DNA of 64,000 nt, taken from assembly GCA_023101725.1 (NCBI GenBank), contig JALJCO010001058.1, positions 248,001-312,000 on the forward strand. Direction: 5' to 3'. The notes below the pieces were generated by a model. The model worked only from the letters and a program-made list of their open reading frames with translations. It searched no databases and was not told the DNA's origin. Positions within the stretch are counted from its first letter, which is position 1, and the number at the start of each line of letters is the position of its first letter. Position numbers and translations under genes: made by a program. Of the stretch, positions 23,919 through 36,164 are shown piece after piece. This DNA is from Atherinomorus stipes. Its lineage: Eukaryota > Chordata > Actinopteri > Atheriniformes > Atherinidae.

Positions 23919-24455
23919 TTATTATACAAAATAAATTAATTTAAAAAAATCCTAAAAGTTGGGTCATTTGTCTGTAAATGGAATCCAGAGAGAAAATGTT
24001 ATATGCAACTAAACAAAAACCCCAAATACATTATTCCTACCAAAGAAGACTGTCATAGAATTGGATAAATTTAAGTATTGACTGGGATCCAGTACAAAAT
24101 GATGTTGAAAGACCTGAAGTAAACTGTTTATGTGAGAAAACCAAAGGACATCTTTGACTTGGAGCTTTTCTGTTTGGAGGCTACTGAAACTCTTTAAAGC
24201 TATTGTAAAGGAGAAGTTAATTGTTGCATTATGGATGCAATTATTGCTGCACATGAGAGTTGCATCAGAGGATTGCTAAGGTTCATAAATTCAGTCACTC
24301 ACAGATGTTGTTGGATCAAATTTCCAAAAGAATTGTGACCAATATTCATTTTCATTGCCTCCTTTTAGGTTTGTATTAAAATCTGATGTTTTACATCATA
24401 TTTATGCTGAGAATTATAAAGTCGAGCATTATAAAGGCTTTCCAACCTTCGGGTA
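23760..24455 (+). mobile_element. decayed Tc1/mariner transposon relic, 3' half
   Basis: The 5' part (near 23785-23865) preserves the ..GAACATGGTAGTGGTGG.. word typical of the Tc1 transposase midsection. The 3' part from 24096 reads KMMLKDLK, an in-frame stop at 24120-24122, then VRKPKDIFDLELFCLEA, the family's C-terminal region. AATTATTGCTGCACA, CACTCACAGATGTTGTTGGA and a degraded 3' tail follow to about 24455. An (AT)n array splits the relic. Stops and frame changes show that it is dead. The orientation is +. Confidence 0.75.
23868..23915. repeat. (AT)24 microsatellite inside the Tc1 relic
   Basis: 48 bases of uninterrupted AT dinucleotide, placed between the mid and C-terminal parts of the decayed Tc1 copy. 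Confidence 0.95.
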
Positions 24456-26059
24456 ACAGTATGTTATCATGTATCAGACCTCATGAGTTTCTGTTGTGGT
24501 TTGCATTACTGTTCACGTCCCACTGATTCGTGTTTCCTCATTTATTACCTTGCTGCCCACTGTATGCAATGCAATCCTTTAATTTTCTCATCCATCCTTT
24601 ATTGTTGGTATTTCTGGCACTTTGTGCTCATGGCTGGTGCTGAATGTTTGTTTGTTGTTCTCCTTGGTCTCTGCTTCTTGTCTTCTTGCAGGGCCTGGTT
24701 GGAGAGTGCGATGAAGGGATCTGTAGGGATTAACCTGGGGAATTTAATTAGTGGAGCTGTCGTCCCTGCCCTTAACATTTCAATCTCCCTGGGCTGGCTG
24801 GCGTTTCTGGAGCTGGACCTGTGATGACTGTCGGCTTGGGAGGGAGGGATGGAAGCTTGGAAAGAGGCAAGGGGGGTATGTAGAGTTCAGAGGCGGCACA
24901 CGTGTGTAACAAACAGATTAGTCAAGTGTCCTGGTAAAATGTGGTGGAGGGAGGTGATGGTGGGGTACGGAGAGGGGCTCAAAAACATGAAAACATCAAG
25001 ACTGTCTTTCAGCCTGAACACCTTTCAGAAGGAAGAAAAGTGGACGGTGGCTAAAGTAGAAATTCATTGATAATGTTGCTTATTGGTAAAAATCAAACAG
25101 AAAAACTATACAAATTCTTTTATATTGTGGGCATTAAATTTGGACCCACAACATACGAATGGTAGATTCAAACTTCATTGAATTAACAGAAGATGTAAGA
25201 TTATTATAAATATATTTTTTGTTATTGTCTCAACCTATTTGCTGATAAATAAATGTTTTAGATCTGACCACACCTTGTGTTATTGGCCCAGCAGTGATGT
25301 TGGGGTACCAGTATTGTTGAGATACCAGAATGAGCTTGGGGTAATCACTATTCAATCCAAAGCCACACTATTGCATTATAATCCTGATGCTAAAGTCCCT
25401 ATTACCCCATCTGTGACCCACAACAGCCCACCTCTCACCACATGCCCCCCCCCCCCACCCCCAAACACGCACTCAAAGCAACTGTGGCTGTAAGTGTTGT
25501 GTGTCCCGTTAGCGCCTGATAGAGGGAGGAGGAGGGAGGAATCATGTCCAACAAATTAAAAAAGCTGCTGTAGGAATGTCGCCAAGTCCCACAGGAGCAA
25601 CCAGCACCCGTCCCTCTTCCAGAGCTGACCCAGTGGTCACCAGTGAATCCCCTGTTTGTATTCAACACGCACTCCCAGCCCCGGGGAGCGGTCCCACAAG
25701 CCTCCTGTGGGACTGCTGATAATTTAAGTCAAACATGATGTCCCTGCTTGTTTGACACCCATTTAAAGCTTTTCAATCACATGTGTTTGCCACAGTTCAT
25801 TGCGTAGCCTCGGAGTGCGATCCATGTCACACTCCTTCAAACACCTAATCAATTTTGTTTGATCGAGTTTCTCATATAAAACAATTGATTTTCCTCTGAA
25901 CAAGATTGTCTGACTGGAAATTCAGAATAGGTTAGATGCCCTTTTTGATATAAATATATATATACATTAAAAATAAAAAAGATGAAAATAGGTTTGTGGA
26001 CTTTGGTCCCCTCCCCCAGTGTGCCTCTGTCTTCCCAGCGTGCCCCCCCCCCCCCGGTT

Positions 26060-26330
26060 GTGGGCTGACTAGTGTCAGTGTGCCACTAATTAAGGACTCT
26101 TAAAGAGCCATTGAGCACACTCATTAATGAACTGTAGCATCTTTACTGTTAATGGAGTGAGAAGAATGGAGGGAGGGGTTGATTCAGTTTGAGGGTCTGC
26201 CGGCTGCATCACAGTTCAGTTGGTGTCCAGGAAAGACCCACACAGCTGAAAAATAACATTTATGCAAATGAATTCTTTCTTTCTTCTTGTTGCTTGGAGC
26301 TTAAAAAGCAACTGTTTGTGAAGTTTTTCG
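26060..26330. promoter_or_regulatory. candidate regulatory block with octamer site
   Basis: Non-repetitive sequence with CACTAATTAAGG, CATTAATGAAC and GTTAATGG cores and a perfect octamer ATGCAAAT at 26262-26269, preceded by AACATTT. POU and SOX factors act on otx2 enhancers in early embryos and neural tissue, so the site is plausible. Unverified. Confidence 0.28.
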
Positions 26331-28829
26331 GAGCGGAGCATCTGTGACGTACTAGTTTTGGACAGCAGTGACAACATGGCTGACGTTTATTTAATGCTTT
26401 TATGTGTTTTATCATTTCTTAGCAGTTGATGTCAACTAAGATATCACTGACTGTGTTCATTGCCCTATAAATAAGTACAATAACAACAAAAATCTGCCAG
26501 TTGCCCCCACCCCCCCCCCATTCCTGCCATATTTTTTTTCCCATTTTCATGGAAATGCAAAACAAAACAAATGGCTATGTTTGTCTTGATGAAAGTAGGC
26601 CAAACAACTGCCGACAAACAAGAGGGGGAGTTGTAGGTCAGGGCGCCACAAGCCATGTGTAACCGTGCCTGTTGAGAGAGCATGACACGCTGTAGTAAGC
26701 CACAATGGACACAATAACATACAGACACGACTGCCAGAATGATGTAAGGCTGTCTAGACTAAACAAAAACACATGCATGAATATTTCTAAACTGTTTTTT
26801 TTTTTTTTTTAAAGATTTCAAAGTAGCACCAGTATTTTATCAGAGGATTAAAGAGGTCAAATACAAAGCCAGTGGACTGCAAAACTTGTATAGAATTTTT
26901 TTTTTCACGTGTCAGCATTAGTACCATTTTCTTGTATTAAATGGATCATTTATGTACAAGACCAGCACAAAATAAATTAAACAGAAATTTAGCAAATGTC
27001 TCTTTATGAGCCATTAATGTTGATAGAGAATCCTTTGTGATATGGCAAGATCCAATTACAAACTGACAAACTTTTATACATGCTGTATTAAAAGCATTAA
27101 TACCGTTACATCCACTATGGGCTTATTTATAGGCAGCTTGGGAGCCAGGCTGCCATGAAAAAACATGGTAGTAGTTCAGGACCTGTGCAACAGTATTGTG
27201 ATCAGAATCAAAGCTAGCTGTTTTTGCTCCTTTTATCTGCATTTTGCAAAGGAAAGTATGAGCTTTTGTTTGTTACTGTCATAATTTATGACTGTTTAAG
27301 CTATGTCGCTCACTTTTCATTCCTCATATAGCAGAAGTTAAAGATGACAAGGTTGGAAAGGGTCATCTGTCACCATCATCATCCCGTCGCAGTTTAAATC
27401 ATGTTCTGTTTTACTTCATTTTCCCTACTGACCTTAAGGTCAAGATCCTCACAGTCTGGACATGCTTGACTTGACCCAACCTTAGTTGCCCTGCTGACCT
27501 GAACCCAGTACCCCCACTGTGTCAATGCGTTGTTCTCCACTGGAGTTCATAAATGACTCTGCAGCACAGTCACTGGGGAGCTACTGGTCTGCTGGTAGCG
27601 GCATTGTCTTTTACATGTGGCCAATTTAATTGATCTGTGATGTGATATGGAAGAGGAGAACTAGCCCGAAGGGGGATTTTGTCTGAACATGCAGTGAAAC
27701 ATCAAGCAGGTGTCGTTTAAATGATATGTTTTGACAGCTATTTGTTCATTTGTTAGCAAGATGAGAGGAAAACTACTGAGTGGCTTTCACAAAACTTGTT
27801 AGAAAAGCAAAGCACAGATAAAAGCACAGTTTGACCTGACGGCTGACGGAATCTGAGGTTTTTCAGGCAGAATTCGTTATAAACTCCTCACATTCAAGGC
27901 TTAAATTCAAGTTTAATTTTGTTAACTTTTCTTAAAGAGTAAATGGTCAACAACAGACAGATATGTTTAGGATTATTATTTTGTATTGAGTCCTGGGGGA
28001 CTGTGATGACGTTTTATAATGAATCTCAAGTGCATGATTGTTCTCTGCAGAGCCATCTCGAGCACTCTTCAATGTTGGATGCCTGTTTTACAACAACCAC
28101 AGTAATTGAAGTCTATAAGTAGCCCCATATGACTTTCATGAGCAGTTGAAGTTGACCTCCTATTACACAGGCTACAGTGTATTAAAGTGGACCTCATTTA
28201 ATTATAATGGACCCAATTGTTTTAAGTACCCACCCTCCACCTCGAACATGTACACGAAAACACATCATCCTCTTTGTCTCCTGCCCTCTTGTCTGGTATA
28301 ATACCTCAGGTTAGACACAACCACACGGATACAACAGATGCCCCCTGACGCTCATTCACATAGAACGGGCACGTGATGGACGGTCTCTGGTCCACAGGCC
28401 TGCCAGCCTCATGGCATTGTGTCCCCCTCGGGCAGGCAGCCGGCCTCCCTAAATACCCTTTTGTCTTGGGTTGGATAACAAAGCGGTGGCCAAGCCGCTG
28501 GTGTGGCACGCGCACAGCCACTCATCCCCCTGGTCTGTGACCCAAACAGGTGGATCGGAGTGGTGGCGGCGGGTGGATGAGAATTGGGGGGAGGGGATGG
28601 GAGAGGTTGCATCTGTCCCCCACACTCAACGACTCCCTGGGTCAGCCACTGCTCCATATGCTCCCAGGAGAGAGGGAGGCACGCATGCAAACCCAGACTA
28701 ACAGGTGGAGGGGGGACAGGGAGAGGGGATTAAGAGAGGTAAAACTGATCAGAGGAGGATTTTCAAACTGTCAAATTAGCTGTATGAGAAGAAAGAGAGA
28801 GATTTGACTATGCCCGGAAGATTTCACTT

Positions 28830-29080
28830 AGAGGAGATTCTTAACCCATAAGCCATATTAAGTGTTTGGGCGTCATTATGAGAAGCACTTTTGTCTGTTG
28901 TCAGATTGGCTCTCGGGCCCTGGGGCGTCATGTCTTCAACAGGCAACTGTTGCTGTGTTTGTGTGCTCATGCTGCTGGCTCTGTTCTCCCGCCAGATAAT
29001 TATTTGTATTGGGCAACATGAGGCTCATATTAACTCTCAAATCATGCACGTTCTCACGATTAAGGCTGTTTACAACTTTG
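28830..29080. promoter_or_regulatory. candidate conserved non-coding block
   Basis: Contains GGCGTCATTATGAG, CAGATTGGCTCTCGG, GATAATTATTTGTATTGGGC and AACATGAGGCTCATATTAAC, a word-rich sequence unlike its low-complexity neighbours. GAGGCTCATATTAA and the inverted CCAAT-like ATTGGs give regulatory texture. Inference only. Confidence 0.27.
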
Positions 29081-30107
29081 TGACGTGTAGATTTAACCAA
29101 AAATATGTTATAAAAAAAAAAAAATTTAGGGAGAAGAAAAGAAAGTAGAGCGGCCTCTTTGTACCATCAGTGTTCAAGGGCGTTATGTCAAAATACTCCC
29201 TGCCATTGATGGTGCACGAACTATTTTATGCAACTAATTTGTCTCCTTTAAAGTGGCAGCAAGCTGAAAAATGTGTGCCTGAACGTTGATTCAAACAGAT
29301 GTGCCCCCTCATCGTAGACCTCACTATACAGTTAACTATAAGGTTGAGAATGGCACAAGAGGAGGAATAATTGAGCAGTAATTTGGCTTTTTCCCCACCA
29401 GGCGTCCTGAAACTGGACTCTTGAGGTCAACCCTTCTGATGTCAGCTGTGTGGGAAGGTGTCAGATCTAAGAATTTAATCTGAGAAGTTTCATAGCTTAG
29501 GCCAAGGGTTTGTAAAAACTGAGAGGGTGGGCCGACCCTCAAGCAAAGCTTTCCCAAAACTGCCTTTAGCTTAACTTTTTGTTTGTGCTCAGTTCCTGCC
29601 TGGGGGTTTAATGGCAGTTATTTCATCCTAGACACACAAGCAAGTCACACAAAATAGCAAAATATTGTTGTTTGATGCAAAATCAGAATTTAAGAACATG
29701 TCTGATCCCATGGCGTTTATTGAGAAGTATGAAAAATAAAATGATAATAATAATGCTAGAAATAATAATAATAGATGCTTATCCATCCCTGAATAAACCT
29801 TTATTACCTTTGACAAAGCCGGATGGATGCCAGCTAAGATACAGTAAGAAAAAAATGATAAATAATATAAGACTATATAAGTGAAGTCAATGGAAAGATT
29901 AGTCAGGAAAATCTCATAATCATTTAAAAACACAAGGTTTTGGTTACAAAAACAAACATGCTTATCAACCCAAGCTCGTTCTATCACAGGTAAAAGTCCA
30001 ACTTTTTGAACAAACTTGAAAAATGATGAAAAGTTGACCAAATTCTGATGGTTTTTAACTGTATGTAGACATTCCTGTGAAGCCTGCAGCCTCTGCAGAG
30101 ACACACA

Positions 30108-30195
30108 TGATCAGATTGCGGTTGACTGAAGGGAAACCGCTTTCATACAAGCGGTGGCATTTGCTGATGATCAGTTGATCAAGTGCATTTGATCA
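30108..30195. repeat. TGATCA cluster with competing hairpins
   Basis: TGATCA occurs four times in 88 bases (30108, 30168, 30176 and 30190). Between the copies, AACCGC (30135-30140) can pair with GCGGTT upstream (30118-30123). Alternatively ACCGCTT (30136-30142) pairs with AAGCGGT (30149-30155) around a 6-base loop. The function is unknown; the element may be a worn palindromic repeat. Confidence 0.55.
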
Positions 30196-33100
30196 GCAGC
30201 ACCTGGATGCTACTTACCCTCTTTATTCCTTTTGGGGCAGTAAAAATGTCCTCCTTACAGCTTGCTTCTGCATTTTGCTCCATTTTTGTTAAATAAATGA
30301 TGACAGAGGGTAATATGGCACATAATGCTCATCTGAGGTTGTTTCCCTAGTTTTAAAACTAGATAACTTCTTGCTTTTGTCACATCAATATTTCAGATTA
30401 GCGATTTTTTTTTTCGTAGTCCTCATGCTTGTTGTACATTTTCCTCTTTTCTGATATAAAAGTCCAGCGCCTTGGTTTGATGCAGGTTAGTTTCTAAAGC
30501 AGTGTTCAGTCAAAATACAGTAAGAAGCCTGTTTATGGGTTTTAATGTCATAAATTGCAACACAGCTGCTGCATTTAGTGTTTATTCTACTAACGGACTG
30601 ACCCTAAGCAGAGTTGGAGTTTGTGGACCATATTTGAGTCAAAGTAACTTCCGGGTGACTTTCTCAGATGTTTAGGTGTTTAAAAGTCTTTGCAGTGAAA
30701 AGTTTAAGTCCCTGTTGTGTGGATAGAAAAGAAGCTCAGTCATGTGGATGCGCTGCTCCCAGAAGTTGAAGTATGTTTTGAACTTTTTGCGACAGAGACG
30801 GCTGCTTTCATGTATTCAGGGCACGTTGGATAAAAGCACACACTTGCCGGCCGTGAATTCAAAAGGCTTAGCTTTTGTGCGATGGCACCCCTGAAACAGT
30901 TCATTGATGTATAACACTCAATGAAATATTGAAATAAGCAAAGAAGAGTTCTGCTTCTGGGGCTGATTTGCCTCTCCTCCATCTCTGCATGCTGACTAAC
31001 ATGTGTCCATCTGACGAGGGTGTATGAGTTGTTAGTGCTGGTAGAGCGGCTGAACGAGCTCTAATCTATTAGATGCAGCTAATTAATTTTTGGGTTCTTC
31101 CTACCGGCCTCCTGTATCTCTGGAGAATGACGTTTGCAGGAGCTTAAACAGAGTGTTAGTGAGAGAGATGTCTCATCACATGTACCTGTGTTAATTGTTA
31201 TAATGTGGAGTCTCGTGGGCTCAGCATGAGGATGAGGAGGAGAGAAGTGCCTCAGTGGAAACAGGGGAAGTAGATCGTATTTACACTGTTTAAACAATTG
31301 TTAAAGAGAGAAGAGAAACTTGTATTTTACTGCTAGTAACAGAGCATTACTTTCAGACAAAGCTTTCCTTTTGTGAAGTCATTCAGTGGCTTTGATGTGA
31401 AATGAATAAACTATATTAGTGTACTATGTTTTTTATTATATATTTTTCCTCTTCTTTTTTTGTGCAGCCTGTGGTGGGAGCACTCACAGAATGAAGAGAA
31501 ATTGGCTCCGTTCACCATGAAGTCATTAAATTTGCAAGCTATTTGTGATCAAAAGGTGCGTTTGAGGCCATTAAATGTTTAGTTTGATCACGGCTTGCTT
31601 GTAATGTCAAATGTCAGTCGTTCCTGCTATTTCTGCCCATTTCAGTTGGAGCTAAAAGACAATGTAAAAAGCTTGTGATGGAAATGTTTTTAAATATCAG
31701 CTAAAGATTATTTCACTGTTTTGTTTCTGGCTTAAACTGAATGGATGGAGTTCAGTTAGGCGTTACTCTGTTATGTCTCTGGCATCTAAAATTTAAGCTA
31801 TCAATCAGATATTTTGAGCTACAAGTTTCACTCCTGTGAACCAGCAGTTCCCCAAATATGAACAGTTTAAGGAATTTTCTGTCATGTCTTCACAGAAGCA
31901 TCTCACATGATTGTTATGACAACTCCATCTATTGAAGTAGTGAAGGAGAAGAAAATGCTTTTCATCTGCAGGAATATGTATTTACTGCATGCATCTATGG
32001 GACTGTCTGCACTGGCTGATAAGTTTCCTTTCCCAGGACTCGCATGTCATTTTATGTTTGATGGGAACAAGTAAAACAAAAATGAGAACCAATGCAACTC
32101 ATAGAAAATATCCACACATCAAATATGTGTGACCTGCTGGACTTCAGCAGTATTATTGACCATTAGTCATCACTTGGAGGTGATTGCACATTAAATATTA
32201 CCGTGGTGTAGGACATCACCATCAGGCTGATCCACTATGACAATATTTTCTTTCTTTTTTCCTTTTTTGTTTAACCTAAAGATTTAAAGTACAACAAAAT
32301 TTAACCCATTACCACTAGAAAAGTTTCAATAATTACAGAAATTAAACTTTTCTATTTGTTATTTCTTGTACCAAATATGTCCATTTCTTTATTGTCATCT
32401 GTATGACGCAAGACATATTTTTGAGCAAAAATGGACAGCTTCTGTCCGGCTTTAACTAGGTGAGCTTTCACTAACTAGGTATTAACTTGACCCATAATGC
32501 GTTTTTTAACATATGCTGAGGTCGGCTAATCTTCTTATGGGTTTGAGATTTTTTTTTCCCCGTCTATCTCTGAATAGCTTAACAAAATATGCCTCAGTAA
32601 TGGACGGTTATATCCTCATCCATCGCCCTCCTCCCACCAACTATAACTTGAAATAGGCCATCAAGTGGCTAATGAACTGATAAGCCCTCTGTGTCCTGTG
32701 GGGCTTATGAACATCATAAGCCAAATGTTTGGGCATATTTGGTGAGACATTTTTTAAAGAGCACTTATGTGGGCAAAGGACCCTGTTGCTGCAGCTGCCA
32801 TGGTATGAAAATGTCTCTTCACATGCATGCGTTTTACCACAGGATGCCATAAATCGCTGCAGGCTGTGAAGGAAACGATAAAGTACTTGGGAGTATTTTT
32901 CCAGGACATTTTGTAAGTTGTGCGAATGTGTGGCCTTGTGCTGCATCAGACCTCCAGCTAGTCAAGCTGCTGGTATCATTATCAGTTTTGGATCTCTGTA
33001 AATCCATGGATTTGTGTGAGCAGTCTGAGAAATTAAAATAACATGCTTTTTACTGCGCTTACTTCAAATCTCTTTAGACTTCATTTTTTAAAACATCTAA

Positions 33101-33599
33101 ATCTGTTATTATGTAGGCTATACAAAACCCTTTTAATTTAATCTTTGACAAGATTATCAAATTCATTGATGATGTCACAAACTTAAATAATTTCAGAAAA
33201 TGTCAACTAAGCCTGGATAAGCACTTTCAAGGGGATACTGCTGGATTAGCTTAAAATATTATTTATTTTTGTTTTGTTTTTTTTAATAGTTTGTGCATTT
33301 TACACTTCATAATGTTGAGTTCACTGTGAAGTCTTGAATACAAGGGAATTTATTTGAAGCATGCAGGTGATCACTAAGCTGCAGCGTAGAAAAATGGTCA
33401 TTTGGATGGATGTATATTATTTGAGGGCCTTTAAATTATTATTTGAATCATTATTGTCACAAGCTGTCCCACTCTCTTGTTTTGACTATCTTTCTCATAA
33501 AGTAGGTTTATTTGACCTTTTAGAAATCCGTTCTTTATGGTTGCAGTTACAGATATCAAATCCCAACTAGGCAGGTGGATTCCCTGGTGTTATAGCTAA

Positions 33600-33970
33600 T
33601 TAAGATCACTTACTCCTCTAATTTGGCAACCCAGCTGATCAGACCGCAGCCTCTCCGTGTGATTTCCCCCTGCAGCGGTGCGGCCTGTAAACTTCTCGCG
33701 GGCCGATGCTTTGCAGAGGAATAACTCCCGGCCGTTTCAGAGCGGGCAGCAGTCAGGCCAGGGGACAAGGGGCCCTGCTCAGCCCGCTGTTTGACAAAAA
33801 CCAGGAGGGATTACTGCAGCGTCTGTTGGTCCCATATGCTCCTTAGCACTGCTTTGGTCTTGATTAAAACTCATTGTATGAATGGGGTACTGTGGTGCAG
33901 GCCGGGTGCCTAATCCCCCTCATGACTTGTGCGCTCTGAAGACACGAGACTCTAAGGTTGCACTAACAAG
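33600..33970. promoter_or_regulatory. candidate conserved element downstream of otx2
   Basis: A sharply bounded GC-richer, CpG-containing block in AT-rich DNA, about 2.5 kb beyond the otx2 poly(A) site. It has TAGCTAATTAAG at its left edge, an OTX-type GGATTA at 33808-33813 and TAATCC at 33911-33916, and GC-rich words such as CTCGCGGGCCGATG. No coding frame is supported. This is the best enhancer candidate by texture in the intergenic interval. Confidence 0.35.
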
Positions 33971-34779
33971 CGGGGTGAAGCTGTTTTAGTTTATATTGGA
34001 TATATCTGGGAGTATTGATCAGGGCATTGTGAAAAGTAGTAATAACGCGTGAGTCCGTTTTGTTTAACAACGGTCCCATTTCTTTACACTCTTGCTGTGT
34101 TGCCATGTCTGATTCTTTAAAATTCTGTGTTTTAGTTTGTTTCTGTTTGAATTAACGCAATTAACTTCGAAGAGGATGTTGGATTTCGGTGCTCGCTTAA
34201 CGACAATAATGATAATATAAAAGATTTAAAAAATAGACTTTTCTTTTTGTGCTGATTTTTCAGTTTTTCATTTCTGAATGATGCATTTCAGTCTCAGAGA
34301 GTTTGTTCTTCTGCTGGCATTTGAAAGTGACCCTGCAGTCTGAAACTGTTTTTCTTTCCCTCTTCCTTTCTTTCAGGAGTCTGTTTGGAGTTGTTGACAC
34401 TGCATGGACGCATCTCATGAATATTCAGGCTCTTCACAGCCTTCGCTATTGTCTCCAAGTTCAATTGTGCCATTGTTTTATGACTGTACCGCTATATTTT
34501 CGTGTTGTGAAACTTGGCTTTGCATTGCTTTATGATGGGAATGATTGCTGCATAATTATAACGCTCAAACCAACTTGTTTACTATAATGTTAAAAAGAAG
34601 TCAAAGCTTGAAAATAATCCCCCATTTCTACTTTACCCTTGAATAGGTTATACGGGTTGTTGTAGGCCTATAATTAAGTCTTTTTAAACTACAGTCTAGC
34701 CTCCAACACACGCATACACATGCGCACCTTTTTTTCTGACCACGCAGGAGTGAAATCAAAGTGTCTTTTCTCTTTAACG

Positions 34780-34960
34780 CTTCGATTATTTCAAGCAACG
34801 CTTTTAATTAGAGCGCTCCTTTAGCGGAGAGTCCAATGAAAGAGAGATTATTGGCAATGTCAAGGATGCTAATTGAATGTTGGACTTCTAACAATGAGCC
34901 CACTGCAGAGTCTTGTCGACTCATTACAGATACCCGCTCTGACTTTATTGTCGTCAGCTT
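34780..34960. promoter_or_regulatory. candidate SOX/homeodomain element
   Basis: Contains TTTTAATTAG near its left end, GAGATTATTGGCAATG, GCTAATTGAATG, ACAATG at 34891-34896 and TTTATTG near 34944-34950. These are homeodomain and SOX-type words packed into 180 repeat-free bases. Inference from motif density. Confidence 0.3.
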
Positions 34961-35479
34961 GAGAGTTGGACTGGATAGTTGACGAGAACAACAAATAAAA
35001 ACAAACCCTATTTTAAAAGCAGAATTTCCCTCGTGACTCCTAAAATATATTTTGAGAAGCCATCATGCCTCCTGTGCACGTTAGACAAACAAAACCCTAC
35101 TTTAATTAGAAGAAATAGAACTACATATTTTACCAGACATTCGTGGTCATTGGCTCACACTTGATTGGATCAGAATTTGTGAATGGACTTTTTTTTAAAT
35201 CTCTTTTCCCTGAATATTCCAAAAGTCTAAAAAAAAAGACTCAAAAAGTCATAAACTGCAAGGTAGCAGAAAGTTTTGTTTTTTTTTATCTTTGTCTTTT
35301 TCCTTTGTTTTTTTTTCTCTTTAAAAAATCATTTCCTAGATTCCTTGCTGGTGCATCTCTTGAACAGCAAATTAAAGCAACTTCTTGATGGTTTAATTTC
35401 ACATCAACACGTGCTGATTTTTTTCTTTCTAGTTACATAAAATATTAGGCTTTATATCAGAGCGCTCATTTGGGGATCA

Positions 35480-35620
35480 GGCGTGTAAACCCATGCCTTG
35501 GGGCTTTGAATGGGACCACTGCTGCCCTGCGCCCCAGAGAAACCCCCGCCGGTGAAGTATTGGGATTAACATCCCTGTGAGTCCGGGATTAAATACTGCT
35601 TTCTCCAACCAAACTCTTTA
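35480..35620. promoter_or_regulatory. candidate autoregulatory element with paired GGGATTAA
   Basis: The identical word GGGATTAA occurs at 35562-35569 and 35585-35592, 23 bases apart and in the same orientation. It lies in a GC-richer patch 1.5 kb past the otx2 stop. GGATTA is the K50 homeodomain site bound by OTX and CRX proteins. Spacing near two helical turns suits cooperative binding. Confidence 0.33.
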
Positions 35621-35799
35621 TTTCACACGCAGAGTTCCTCCACCGGAAACTGATGAAGGAAAACAATAAACCCTCATGAAGAACTTTGTTTTTCTTTTTC
35701 TTTTCAATTTTTTAGTGTCGACTTTAAATGGCACGAAAAATTGTTGCCTAAGGTAACAAAACAGTAGTTATTGACTAAAACCACATTGGGCTAACACAT

Positions 35800-35930
35800 G
35801 ATATAATTAGATGTGTTGTAGTTATTAATTATGCATGAGGAAACAGAGTTCGGTCACCACTAACTAGTATAATTATTGCTTACTTAGATGGCAATTAATG
35901 ACTTAATTAAAACAAAAACTGTGGCTTTTA
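35800..35930. promoter_or_regulatory. candidate POU/homeodomain element
   Basis: TAATTATGCATGAGG at 35826-35840 combines a homeodomain core with a POU-like ATGCAT. TATAATTATTGC, GGCAATTAATGA and CTTAATTAAAAC follow within 90 bases. The position is just 3' of otx2. Confidence 0.27.
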
Positions 35931-36164
35931 ACGCCCTCAACCAAATACTCAAAAACTAAAAGGATTTTTTTTCATTTTTATTTTTTTACTATTTCTTCCC
36001 AGAAAATAAAGATTATATCAACAAAACTGGGGCCAAATAGAGCACTGTGAAATTCCCTGTTTAAACACCTGCAGTTTTTGCGGTTTTTCCACAGCGCCAT
36101 AGCTACTTTGTAATTTCCCTCTCTCGGATACAAACGCACTCACACACAGATCGTTTCTCCATGA

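Larger units (their letters stand above)
24456..33590. other. intergenic tmem260-otx2, part 2
   Basis: No gene recognised in about 9 kb. Notable contents: an open frame after a TTGCAG at 24692-24824, C runs at 25444-25455 and 26043-26055, candidate regulatory blocks at 26060-26330 and 28830-29080, and a TGATCA/hairpin cluster at 30108-30195. The rest is AT-rich desert. The 158-codon frame on the - strand at 29628-30104 looks like composition only. Confidence 0.65.
33971..36164. other. otx2 3' flank
   Basis: About 2.2 kb between the block at 33600-33970 and the inferred otx2 cleavage site. It has no gene but three further candidate regulatory blocks (34780-34960, 35480-35620 and 35800-35930). 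The rest is T/A-rich simple sequence. Confidence 0.6.

Noticed and set aside
29628..30104. 158-codon - strand frame
   Set aside because: AT-rich sequence giving F/L/Y/S-rich translation; no recognisable domain.
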